A stretch of 43,808 nucleotides of DNA, from IMG/VR virus record IMGVR_UViG_3300028581_003033, positions 1-43,808 of that record. One strand, given 5' to 3'. The notes below the pieces were generated by a model, which was given only the letters and a program-made list of their open reading frames with translations, made no database searches and had not been told where the DNA came from. How positions within the stretch are numbered: position 1 is the stretch's first letter; each line of letters opens with the position of its first letter. Positions 14,799 through 22,720 of the stretch are shown here, piece after piece. Origin of the DNA: a virus. The translations under genes were made by a program, and so were the position numbers.

Positions 14799-15101
14799 AT
14801 GGCCACCCTGCCGCGGGACTATCGCGCGGCGTTGATCGAGGATCAGCGCCGCATTGTCTTGAACACCCTGCTGGGCGAGCCGGAGCAAACCGCCATGGTC
14901 GGGCGGCTGCGCGAGGCGTTGCGGGGATTGCGGCATCAGGTCAGTGCTGATCAGTTGACCGCGTTGCTGACCTGGCTCGACGAGGCCGGGCTGCTGACGC
15001 TGCTGGGCAGCGAGGTGCGGGTGGTGCGCCTGACGGTGCGCGGTGAGGACGTGGCGCGCGGGGATGCGAAGCACCCCGGCGTGGCGGATGCGTGGACCTG
15101 A
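14799..15101 (+). CDS. Mu gp26-like small protein (VpaChn25_0724 type)
   Basis: 100 residues. It contains a winged-helix-like fold: DQRRIVLNTLLGEP, then HQVSADQLTALLTWLDEAGL and the wing LGSEVRVVRLTVRGEDVARG. The order, the RGEDVARG end and the place directly before DUF3486 match the small phage family seen there. A DNA-binding role near packaging is possible but not shown. Its stop (TGA 15099-15101) overlaps the next ATG. Confidence 0.75.
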   Translation: MATLPRDYRAALIEDQRRIVLNTLLGEPEQTAMVGRLREALRGLRHQVSADQLTALLTWLDEAGLLTLLGSEVRVVRLTVRGEDVARGDAKHPGVADAWT

Positions 15102-15673
15102 TGCCGTCCGTCTCCTGGTACGCCAAACTGCCGGAGGCGTTTCGCCGCGCCTTCGTGGATGAGGCCGCGGCGCGCGGCTGGGGCGATCTCGACGGCCTGG
15201 TGGCCTGGCTCCAGGGCGAGGGCTATGACATCCGGCGCTCCGCCGTGGGCGAGGCCGTCAAGAAGCTCCACGATGAGTACGATGAGACCATGTCGGAGAT
15301 GCGCGCCATGGCGGAGTTGGCGCGGCAGATCACGGAGCAGGACAGCGACCCAACCGCCGCCTTGAACGATTTGGCCGGCCGGTTGATGACGGATCAGTTA
15401 GTGCGGGCCGCAAAGGAGTTGCGCGCGGCGGAAGACCTGGACATCAGTGACCGGATCAAGCTGCTGCAGAAGCTCGCGATGCCGATCACCCAGAGCCAGC
15501 GCGCGGCGGTCTACGCCCGGCGCTGGAGCCAGGAGCAGCGCCGCGAGGCGGAGGCCGCGGTGCGCGAGGCCGCGCTGGCCGCGGGGCTGGACGATGCCAC
15601 GGCCGAGCGGGTCGCCTCCGGGGTGAAGATCTATCTGCCCGATAACGGCCGCCGCGGAGCGGGCGGTGGCTGA
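15101..15673 (+). CDS. DUF3486 family protein (Mu gp27-like, candidate small terminase)
   Basis: 190 residues. An HTH-like N-terminus (AFVDEAAARGWGDLDGLVAW, then IRRSAVGEAVKKLHDEYDE) is followed by a helical region (DPTAALNDLAGRLMTDQLV) and a long charged helix. This matches DUF3486, next to the large terminase in Mu-like phages and a good candidate for the DNA-recognition subunit. I prefer ATG 15101 (TGATG overlap). GTG 15092 in the same frame is an alternative. Confidence 0.8.
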   Translation: MPSVSWYAKLPEAFRRAFVDEAAARGWGDLDGLVAWLQGEGYDIRRSAVGEAVKKLHDEYDETMSEMRAMAELARQITEQDSDPTAALNDLAGRLMTDQLVRAAKELRAAEDLDISDRIKLLQKLAMPITQSQRAAVYARRWSQEQRREAEAAVREAALAAGLDDATAERVASGVKIYLPDNGRRGAGGG

Positions 15674-17156
15674 CGCGGCGGTCGAGTTCCGCCCGCAACC
15701 GGGACCGCAGGAACAGTTCCTGTCGTCCGCGGCGGATATCTGCATTTATGGCGGCGCCGCCTATGGCGGCAAGACGTTCGCCCTCCTGCTGGAGGGCGCG
15801 CGCTTTTCCGGCGATGCCGACTTCGGTGGGGTGATCTTCCGGCGGACCGCGCCGCAGATCACGGCGGAGGGCGGTCTGTGGGATACGGCGGAGAAAATTT
15901 ACCCCTTGCTGGGGGCCGAGCCGTATGGACAGAAGCAGTGGCGGTTCCCGTCCGGCGCCAAGCTCTCATTCAGCCACCTGCAGCACGAGAAAGACAAGTT
16001 CAGTTGGCAGGGCGCGCAGCTCCCGCTGATCGGCCTGGACGAGCTGACGCACTTCACCGAGGGCCAGTTCTGGTACCTGGTCAGCCGTAACCGCGACCCC
16101 TCCGGCACCGTCAAGCCCTACATCCGCGCCACGACCAACCCGGACCCGGACTCGTGGGTGGCGACGCTGATCGAATGGTGGATCGACCAGGACACCGGCT
16201 ACGCCATCCCCGAGCGCTCGGGCGTCATCCGCTATGTGGCGCGCATCAATGATCAGTTGGAGTGGGCCGACACCGCGGCCGACCTCATTGCACGACATCC
16301 GGGGTGTCAGCCGCTGAGCCTGACCTTCGTCGCCAGCTCCTACAAGGACAACCCGCTGGGCCTGGCTGCCGATCCGGGCTACATGGCGCGCTTATCGAAC
16401 CTGCCGAAGGTCGAGGCCGAACGCCTGAAGAATGGCAATTGGCTGATCCGCGCCGCGGCCGGCGATTATTTCCGCGAGTCCGACTTTCAATTTATTTACG
16501 CGACGGAGCTCCCGGCGCGGCGCCTGCGCGCGCGCTTCTGGGACCGTGCCGCGACGCTGCCCAGCGAAGCGAATCCGGATCCCGACTGGACGGCCGGCGT
16601 GCTGCTGTCGCTGGACCCCGATAGCGGCATGATCTATATCGAGCATGTCGACCGCTTCCGCGGCCGGCCCGGCACGGTGCAGGCGCGCATCCGGCTGCGG
16701 GCGGAAGAAGACGGCCACCCGACCGCGGTCGGGCTGTTCCGCGATCCGGGCCAGGCCGGTATCGCCGACGTGGATCATCTCATCCGGCGGCTGGCCGGCT
16801 ACCGCACGATTGTGGTTCCGGAGACCACCTCGAAGGAGACCAAGGCCGGACCGCTCTCCAGCTATGCGGCCGGCGCCGGGCCGGGCCAGGGCAAGGTGTG
16901 CATCGTCCGCGGCGCCTGGAACGCGGCCTTGATCGCCGAGTTGGAAAATTTCCCGAAAGGCCGTCACGACGACCAGGTGGACGGCGCGGCCGGGGCCTTC
17001 AACTGGCTGGCCACGCAACTCGGCGCGGTCGACTACCGCTATCTGCCGGTGCCCTTGCCGCGCTTCGGCGCGCGACCCGCGCCGGGCGCCTTCCTGGGTG
17101 CGCCGCGCCGGGCGGCGGCCACCACCGTGCGCCCCGCGCGCCGAGGAGTTTACTGA
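15666..17156 (+). CDS. Terminase large subunit (packaging motor, Mu gp28-like)
   Basis: 496 residues, GTG start overlapping the previous stop. It pumps DNA into the prohead and cuts it at the headful. Walker A is GGAAYGGKT (29-37) and Walker B LIGLDE (121-126, D125 and E126). The C-terminal RNase H-like nuclease has its acidic residues in FWDRAAT (about 290), in FRDPGQAG and in the HDDQVDG stretch near 436. The last 45 residues are an Arg/Pro-rich tail. Length and order (DUF3486, terminase, portal) are as in Mu. Confidence 0.92.
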   Translation: MADAAVEFRPQPGPQEQFLSSAADICIYGGAAYGGKTFALLLEGARFSGDADFGGVIFRRTAPQITAEGGLWDTAEKIYPLLGAEPYGQKQWRFPSGAKLSFSHLQHEKDKFSWQGAQLPLIGLDELTHFTEGQFWYLVSRNRDPSGTVKPYIRATTNPDPDSWVATLIEWWIDQDTGYAIPERSGVIRYVARINDQLEWADTAADLIARHPGCQPLSLTFVASSYKDNPLGLAADPGYMARLSNLPKVEAERLKNGNWLIRAAAGDYFRESDFQFIYATELPARRLRARFWDRAATLPSEANPDPDWTAGVLLSLDPDSGMIYIEHVDRFRGRPGTVQARIRLRAEEDGHPTAVGLFRDPGQAGIADVDHLIRRLAGYRTIVVPETTSKETKAGPLSSYAAGAGPGQGKVCIVRGAWNAALIAELENFPKGRHDDQVDGAAGAFNWLATQLGAVDYRYLPVPLPRFGARPAPGAFLGAPRRAAATTVRPARRGVY

Positions 17157-18799
17157 TGCCTGAGCAAGCCGGCCTGGTCGATGTGCGCGGCGAACCGCTG
17201 CGCCGGTCCCGTGCGGACCTGGAGCGGCCGATCGCGGTGGCGACGCTCACCGGCATTCATCAGGTGTTCAGCGGCGCGGTGTTCACCGGCGGGTTGGACC
17301 CCGAGCGCCTGGGGAGCCTGTTGCAGCAGGCCGATGCCGGGGAGGCCGAGGCCTACCTGTCGCTCGCCATCGAGATGGAACGGCGCGAGCCGGTCTACCG
17401 CTCGGTGCTCGGCACGCGCAAGCGGGCGGTGACCCGGCTGCCGGTCACGGTGGAGTCGGCGACCGATGCCGCTGCCGATGTCGCACTGGCCGATGAAATC
17501 CGCTCGCTGATTCGCGCGCCCGGCTTCAGCCGTGCGCGCGGGGATCTGCTCGATGGGCTGGGCAAAGGCTTTGCGGCAGTGGAAGTGGCCTGGGACACCC
17601 GCCGCGCGCCCTGGGTCCCGCGCGATCGGGTGGACTTCAAGACCGGGGCGAAGGTGCGCGGCTATCAGTGGATTGACCCCCGGTGGTTCCGCTATGACCG
17701 GCTATCCGGCCGCGAGCTGCGCCTGCTCACCGACACGGATCAATTGGACGGCATGGCGCTGCCGCCCTACCGCTACATCATCCACGAGCCCTATTTGATG
17801 AGCGGCCTGCCGCTGTGGGGCGGCCTGGCGCGCGTCGCGGCCGTGGCCTATATGGCCAAGAGCTTCAGCTTGGGTGATTGGCTGCGCTTCGCCGCGACCT
17901 ACGGGATGCCGTTGCGCCTGGGGAAATACGGCGTCGCGGCCAAGGAGGAAGACATTGCGGTGCTGGCGCGCGCGGTCGCCAACCTCGGCACCGATTGGGG
18001 CGCGGTGGTGCCCGACTCGATGATCATCGAGCTGCTGCAAGCCGCCGGCAGCAGCGGCACCGGCGGCGCGGAGGTGTTCCGCGCGCTGGCGAACTGGGCC
18101 GATGAGGCGCTGTGCATCCTGGTGTTGGGGCAGACCGCCAGCACCAAGGGTACGCCCGGCAGCCTGGGCAATGACCAGGCGCGCGCCGACGTGCGCGAGG
18201 ACATCCGCGATGCCGATGCGGCGGACCTCGCCGAGACCTTGAACCGGGATCTGGTCGGCGCCTATCTGGCGCTGAACCATGGCGCCATGGATCCGGACGC
18301 GGCGCCGCGCATCGTCATCGCCGAGCCGGATGCGGAGGACATCACGGCGCTGACCGACTCGCTGAAAGCGCTGGTGCCGCTGGGGATGCGGGTGGGTGCG
18401 AGCGTGGTGCGTGATCGGCTGGGCTGGCCCGACCCGGAGGACGGCGAGGAGGTGCTGGGCGCCGCGGCGGAGCCGGAGCCGGACCCCGACGCGCCGCCCC
18501 CGCGGCCGACGCCGGCGCTGAATCGCGCCGCCGGGCCGGCCGCGGCCGACGTGCCCGACGTGGACCCCGCGGTGCTGGCCCGCCTGAGCGCGCAGGGTCA
18601 GGACGCGCTGGGCGGGATGATCGCGCAGGTGCGCGCCATGCTGGCCGCCGCCGGCTCCATGGAGGAAGCGGCGGCGATGATCGAGGCGGCCTATCCGCAG
18701 CTGGATGCCGGGCCGCTGGCGGCGGCGCTAGCCGAGGCGCGCGCGGTGGCACATCTCGCCGGGCGGGCGGATGTGGTGGACGAGGCCGCGGCGACATGA
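17156..18799 (+). CDS. Portal protein (DUF935, Mu gp29-like)
   Basis: 547 residues, ATG overlapping the terminase stop (TGATG). The DUF935 portal forms the dodecameric ring at the capsid vertex. Family features are SLAIEMERREPVYRSVLGTR, a WIDPRWFRYD strand, LPLWGGLARVAAVAYMAKSF and the TKGTPGSLGNDQA loop. A Pro-rich linker (about 440-462) and a C-terminal helical part (IAQVRAMLAAAGSMEEAAAM) follow. This is somewhat longer than Mu's, mostly from the linker. Confidence 0.92.
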   Translation: MPEQAGLVDVRGEPLRRSRADLERPIAVATLTGIHQVFSGAVFTGGLDPERLGSLLQQADAGEAEAYLSLAIEMERREPVYRSVLGTRKRAVTRLPVTVESATDAAADVALADEIRSLIRAPGFSRARGDLLDGLGKGFAAVEVAWDTRRAPWVPRDRVDFKTGAKVRGYQWIDPRWFRYDRLSGRELRLLTDTDQLDGMALPPYRYIIHEPYLMSGLPLWGGLARVAAVAYMAKSFSLGDWLRFAATYGMPLRLGKYGVAAKEEDIAVLARAVANLGTDWGAVVPDSMIIELLQAAGSSGTGGAEVFRALANWADEALCILVLGQTASTKGTPGSLGNDQARADVREDIRDADAADLAETLNRDLVGAYLALNHGAMDPDAAPRIVIAEPDAEDITALTDSLKALVPLGMRVGASVVRDRLGWPDPEDGEEVLGAAAEPEPDPDAPPPRPTPALNRAAGPAAADVPDVDPAVLARLSAQGQDALGGMIAQVRAMLAAAGSMEEAAAMIEAAYPQLDAGPLAAALAEARAVAHLAGRADVVDEAAAT

Positions 18800-19014
18800 G
18801 TACCGACGCTTGCGTGGGAAAAGACACGGTGCCGCCGCGGCGGCATACGCACGCGCGGGCCTGCTTTTGGTGTCGGCATTTCAGCGAGCGGGGCGGCCAA
18901 TCGGCGTGCACCCATCCGGCCTATGGGGTGCCGACCCCCTGGCGCGAGGCGATCCGCGACGGCCAGCCGTGCGGTGGGGCGAATGCGCCGTTGTGGGTGG
19001 CGCGTCATGGCTGA
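18796..19014 (+). CDS. Small Cys-rich protein, possibly metal-binding
   Basis: 72 residues starting at an ATGA overlap with the portal gene. CFWCRHF, SACTHP and PCGGANAPLW place four Cys in a C-x2-C...C...C order near His residues, as in a small zinc knuckle. It overlaps the methyltransferase start by 8 bases. Function unknown. It belongs to the non-Mu cargo between portal and MuF. Confidence 0.6.
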   Translation: MSTDACVGKDTVPPRRHTHARACFWCRHFSERGGQSACTHPAYGVPTPWREAIRDGQPCGGANAPLWVARHG

Positions 19015-19801
19015 GCCCTGGGTCGAAAAGCGCGAGATTGGGCCGTGCACGTTGTATTTGGGGGATTGCCGGGACATCGCCCCCCGCCTCGATGCGCCCG
19101 ACCTGGTCTACACCTCGCCCCCGTATCTGAATCGCCGTACCTACGGCAAGGCGCGGATCGGTTGCTGGGATGATCTGGTGCCGCCGGCGATTGCCGCCAT
19201 TCCGCGCAAACCGTCTACGCAACTGTTGATCAACCTGGGGCTGGTGCGCATCCACACGGTCGTCCCGTACTGGAACACGCTGATCGCGCGCCTGGCCGCC
19301 GATGGGGTCGGCTTGCGCGACTGGTATGTCTGGAACAAGCAAACCCCCATGCCCGGAAACTTCTCCGGCAGGTTGTGGCCGCAGCATGAGTTCATTTTCC
19401 ATTTCGGTACGCAACCGGGCTATCTGCGCGCGACGGTGCCATGCAAAACAGCAGGTGCCGCTGCAAAAAAGAATGCCCACCGTTATCCGAACGGCAGCGT
19501 GAAACTGCGCTCGAACATGGAGCCGACACGACCCAACCGAGTCCTGGGGTCGGTGATCTGCGCAGAACCGGAGCAAGGGCGAATCCGATCGCACCATCCT
19601 GCCGTGCAATGCCAATCGGTGCCCAGTCAGTTGCTGGCCGCCTTCGCGCCGCAGCGCATACTAGATCCCTTCGTGGGCTCAGGCACCACGTGCGTGGCCG
19701 CCATGGCGCTGGGCATCGCATCCGTCGGCATAGAGATCGACCCCGCCTATTTCGCCGTCGCGTGCGAGCGCATCGCCCGCGCCTGGGCGGCCCACTCATG
19801 A
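19007..19801 (+). CDS. DNA methyltransferase (N6-adenine/N4-cytosine type)
   Basis: 264 residues. It should transfer a methyl group from S-adenosylmethionine to an amino group in DNA. Catalytic motif IV is TSPPY (36-40), and SAM-binding motif I is DPFVGSGTT (220-228), followed by GIEIDPAYFAVACERI. Motif IV precedes motif I, the beta-type order of the N6_N4_Mtase family. The TSPPY form is commonest in N4-cytosine enzymes. The target domain is at about 75-200. The gene lies in the head operon and has no restriction enzyme beside it, so protection of phage DNA against host restriction is the likely role. Confidence 0.9.
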   Translation: MAEPWVEKREIGPCTLYLGDCRDIAPRLDAPDLVYTSPPYLNRRTYGKARIGCWDDLVPPAIAAIPRKPSTQLLINLGLVRIHTVVPYWNTLIARLAADGVGLRDWYVWNKQTPMPGNFSGRLWPQHEFIFHFGTQPGYLRATVPCKTAGAAAKKNAHRYPNGSVKLRSNMEPTRPNRVLGSVICAEPEQGRIRSHHPAVQCQSVPSQLLAAFAPQRILDPFVGSGTTCVAAMALGIASVGIEIDPAYFAVACERIARAWAAHS

Positions 19802-20553
19802 CCGACCCCCGCGCCCGCTACATCCGCGACCACGCCCCGACGTTGCTGTTGGTGCAAGCCAGCCGTGCCGAGCCCGGCGCCAAGCTGGATCTGGACGCCG
19901 CCATCCGCCACGCCGCCGCGCTCTATGACCGGCTCACCGTCGCCGGCTACACCGCCGACAGCCGCCCGGCCGCCGACACCGCGCGCGTCGCCAAGACCCG
20001 GTCTACCGTCGATCACCGGGCCGCCCTCAGTCCCGAGCAGGCGGCCGACTTCGACCGCTTCTATCAGGTCTATGGGGTGCTGAAGGGCAAGCAGCGCGCC
20101 GCCGCCCGCTGGGCGGAACTGGCGGCCGATGCGGCTTTGAGGCAGCGCATCATCAAGGCCGCCGCGCAGGACGCGGCGACCCCGCGGCCGGCCGATGCGG
20201 TGCGCAAGTACCCCGAAGGCTGGCTCAGTGAACGGCGCTGGGAGGATCAGCCGCTGTCCGGCGAGCCGGCCAGCGCCGATCCGGCCGCCGCGCGCGCGGC
20301 CGAGGTCCGCGAGCTACTGGCCGAACGGCGCACCGTGGCCGCCCTGTATCAGGCGCATCCGGACCCCGCGCTCGGCGTGCAGTTGGCCGGGCTGGACGCC
20401 AGCCTCGCCGCGTTGGGGGTGACGGCCGACCTGCGCGCCGTGGCCGCCGCCCGGTCCGTTCCCGCGGGCCTGACGCAGGTGGCGGCGCTGCTGGGGCGCG
20501 GGGTCATCGCCGCCGCCGGCACGCGGCCGGCGGAGGACCACGATGCCGCGTGA
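19798..20553 (+). CDS. Protein with phage replication-protein-like C-terminal module
   Basis: 251 residues, ATGA overlap with the methyltransferase. Residues about 78-155 (FDRFYQVYGVLKGKQRAAAR, then AVRKYPEGWLSERRWEDQPL) match the helical module found at the C-terminus of phage replication-initiation and DnaT-like proteins: a FxxFW.xYP-like start and a P..WL..RRWED end. There is no HTH or helicase domain. The N-terminal part is helical and the C-terminal about 85 residues are Ala-rich. It overlaps MuF by 11 bases. Its location in the morphogenesis operon is unusual. Confidence 0.6.
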   Translation: MTDPRARYIRDHAPTLLLVQASRAEPGAKLDLDAAIRHAAALYDRLTVAGYTADSRPAADTARVAKTRSTVDHRAALSPEQAADFDRFYQVYGVLKGKQRAAARWAELAADAALRQRIIKAAAQDAATPRPADAVRKYPEGWLSERRWEDQPLSGEPASADPAAARAAEVRELLAERRTVAALYQAHPDPALGVQLAGLDASLAALGVTADLRAVAAARSVPAGLTQVAALLGRGVIAAAGTRPAEDHDAA

Positions 20554-21931
20554 CCCGGTGCGCTACGGGGATCTGCCGTTCGCCGAGGCGATTGCGTTCC
20601 TTACGGACAAGATCGACCTGGCCACGGAGCATTGGGACGACATCCGCGGCGAGGAGAACGACCATAGTTTCATCGTCGCCGGGGCGGCCAAGGCGGACCT
20701 GTTAGCCGATCTGCATGGGGCGGTGCTGAAGGGCCTGGCGCAGGGCACCACCATTGAGGAGTTCACCCGCGACTTCGAGGCCGCGGTGGCCACCCACGGC
20801 TGGACCGGCTGGACCGGCAGCGACACCGCGCAAGGCCGGGCCTGGCGCACCGCGACGATTTACGAGACCAATCTGCGCACCAGCTACCAAGCCGGGCGGC
20901 GGGCGCAGCATGTGGCAGGGGCGGCCCAGCGGCCGTACCTGCAATATCACCATGCCGATGGGTCGATCCATCCGCGGCCGTTGCATGTGAGTTGGAACGG
21001 CAAGATTCTCGCGGCCGATGATCCGTGGTGGGACAGCCATTACACGCCCAATGGCTGGCGCTGCCGGTGCTACATCACCAGCCTCGCCGACCGCGACCTC
21101 AAGCGCCTGGGCAAGACCGGCCCCGATCCCACCCCGGACGATGGCACCTACATCCACAAAGACCGCCAGGGCCGCGAGCACGTGCTGCCGGCGGGCATCG
21201 ACTACGGGTGGGACCATGCGCCGGGAGCGACGCGCAACCTGGTCAAGGAGGTCCAGGCCAAGGCGGCGGGGCTGCCGGGGGGGATTGGGCGGGACCTGCG
21301 GGCGGACGTGGCGCGGTTAGACCGGCCCACCTTCGCGTTCTGGGGCGCGCGGCCAGGACTCGCGGACCTCCCGCCGGCCACTATCACCGCACTCAGTGGC
21401 GTCGAGTTCGGGGCTGATCTGACCCGCCCGCAGTTGGCGCTGCACGCCGATGCGTTGCTGCGGGGGTGGCAAGGCGGGGCCGGGCTCTACAACACAGACA
21501 CCGGTTGGATGCTCGGCATCAATAAAACCAGTCGCAAGAAGATGGGAGATAACGCCGGCCAGGCCGCGGCAGACTCCAAGATTGTGGCCGGGTTAGGCGA
21601 TGTGGTCCGCCATGCGGTGGTGGCTGAGCGTCATCCCGATACCGCGCACCACAACCCGTTGGTGAAGGCGATCCTGCGGCTCTACGCGCCGGTGACGATT
21701 GGTCGGAGCGCGTATCGCGTCAAGTTAACGGTGAAAGAGTATCAGGCGGGCGCCCCGATCCTGCATGCCCTGGAGTCGGCGGAGATAGAGAACGCCCCGC
21801 CGGGGATCTTCCCGACCTCTACCGCTGCGGCAGGACAGTCAGGCCAGCCGACCACGGGGCGCCTCATGAGTATAGCGGACCTGTTACGCGGCGTGACAAC
21901 GCAAGATGGAACGCCGGTGATGCAGCGATGA
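20543..21931 (+). CDS. MuF head-morphogenesis protein with C-terminal effector-like domain
   Basis: 462 residues. The MuF minor head protein domain occupies about 10-210: TATIYETNLRTSYQAGRRAQ, then QYHHADGSIHPRPLHVSWNG, then WWDSHYTPNGWRCRCYI, all hallmarks of the family. After a linker, residues about 285-440 form a separate domain. It has GLYNTDTGWMLGINKTSRKK, VAERHPDTAHH, and a strand YRVKLTVKEY with LHALESAEIE. This looks like the LPD3-type polyvalent-protein domain found with toxins and mobile elements. MuF proteins are packaged in the capsid, so this domain could be delivered to the cell. That role is inferred. Confidence 0.88.
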   Translation: MPRDPVRYGDLPFAEAIAFLTDKIDLATEHWDDIRGEENDHSFIVAGAAKADLLADLHGAVLKGLAQGTTIEEFTRDFEAAVATHGWTGWTGSDTAQGRAWRTATIYETNLRTSYQAGRRAQHVAGAAQRPYLQYHHADGSIHPRPLHVSWNGKILAADDPWWDSHYTPNGWRCRCYITSLADRDLKRLGKTGPDPTPDDGTYIHKDRQGREHVLPAGIDYGWDHAPGATRNLVKEVQAKAAGLPGGIGRDLRADVARLDRPTFAFWGARPGLADLPPATITALSGVEFGADLTRPQLALHADALLRGWQGGAGLYNTDTGWMLGINKTSRKKMGDNAGQAAADSKIVAGLGDVVRHAVVAERHPDTAHHNPLVKAILRLYAPVTIGRSAYRVKLTVKEYQAGAPILHALESAEIENAPPGIFPTSTAAAGQSGQPTTGRLMSIADLLRGVTTQDGTPVMQR

Positions 21932-21983
21932 ATGTCAATCGACCGCGATGCGATGACGACAACGATCATGCGGGAGCCCCCTG

Positions 21984-22532
21984 ATGGCCGGCGCCGGTCT
22001 CCACCTCGAGGTCAAGGTCGACGACGCCGAACTGCGCGCCAAGCTGGCGCAGCTCATCCGTAAGTGCCGCCACCCGGCCCCGGCGCTGGAGGAGATCGGC
22101 GAAGTGCTGTGGAAGAGCACGCGCCAGCGCTTTGAGACCGAGAGCGGCCCGGACGGCGCCAAGTGGGCGCCCAACAGCGCGGTCACCCTGGCGCGTAAGC
22201 TCGGGGTGATCATGGGCAAGAAGAGCAACGTGACCAAGTCCGGGGGCCTGAGCGCGCGCGGACGCCGCGCGGTGGGGGTGCAGAAGGTGCTGACCCAGAG
22301 CGGCATCCTGGCCGACACCATCGCCCGGCAGTTGATCGACGGCGGCCATGGGGTGGAGGTCGGCACCAACCGGGTGTATGGCGCGGTGCAGCAGTTCGGC
22401 AACCCGGCCAACCGCTTTTACAACACCCCCGGCGGCGCCCCGGCGCCGATCCCGCCGCGGCCGTTTTTGGGCATCTCCGACGAGGATCGGACGCGGATCA
22501 TCGAAATTCTTGAGGACTATCTGCGCCCCTAG
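21984..22532 (+). CDS. Virion morphogenesis protein (Mu gpG-like)
   Basis: 182 residues. It belongs to the phage_tail_S/gpG family, involved in tail completion and joining. Family features are the N-terminal helix VDDAELRAKLAQLIRKCRHP, WKSTRQRFETESGPDGAKW, VLTQSGILADTI, then VYGAVQQFG and PPRPFLGISD near the end. Start ATG 21984 follows a 52-base gap after MuF in which I see no gene. Confidence 0.88.
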   Translation: MAGAGLHLEVKVDDAELRAKLAQLIRKCRHPAPALEEIGEVLWKSTRQRFETESGPDGAKWAPNSAVTLARKLGVIMGKKSNVTKSGGLSARGRRAVGVQKVLTQSGILADTIARQLIDGGHGVEVGTNRVYGAVQQFGNPANRFYNTPGGAPAPIPPRPFLGISDEDRTRIIEILEDYLRP

Positions 22533-22543
22533 CGCCTGACCAT

Positions 22544-22564
22544 GGTGCGCACGTGTTGCGCACC
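22544..22564. repeat. Inverted repeat after gpG gene
   Basis: GGTGCGCA (22544-22551) and TGCGCACC (22557-22564) with a 5-base loop. A strong hairpin without a T-run; it may add to the terminator that follows. Confidence 0.5.
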
Positions 22565-22584
22565 TAGCTAGCAGCCCGCGACAG

Positions 22585-22612
22585 CCGCTCGGGGTACCAT
22601 CGGAGCGGTTTT
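22585..22612 (+). terminator. Intrinsic terminator between gpG and gpI genes
   Basis: CCGCTC (22585-22590) and GAGCGG (22603-22608) enclose a 12-base loop and are followed by TTTT (22609-22612). The remaining bases to 22720 hold AATAAA near 22671, which may be part of a promoter; nothing else is visible. Confidence 0.5.
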
Positions 22613-22720
22613 GCCGGCGGGCCGTCTACGGCCTTCCTAGCGCCGCTGTCGCGCGCGGGCACGGCAGCGCAATAAAGGGCGTTAGTCGCCCCGACCGGAC
22701 AGCGCGCGCACCATGCGCCC

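Noticed and set aside
19798-20553. Small terminase or head protein
   Set aside because: Considered because of position, but DUF3486 already fills the usual small-terminase place, and the 78-155 region fits replication proteins better.
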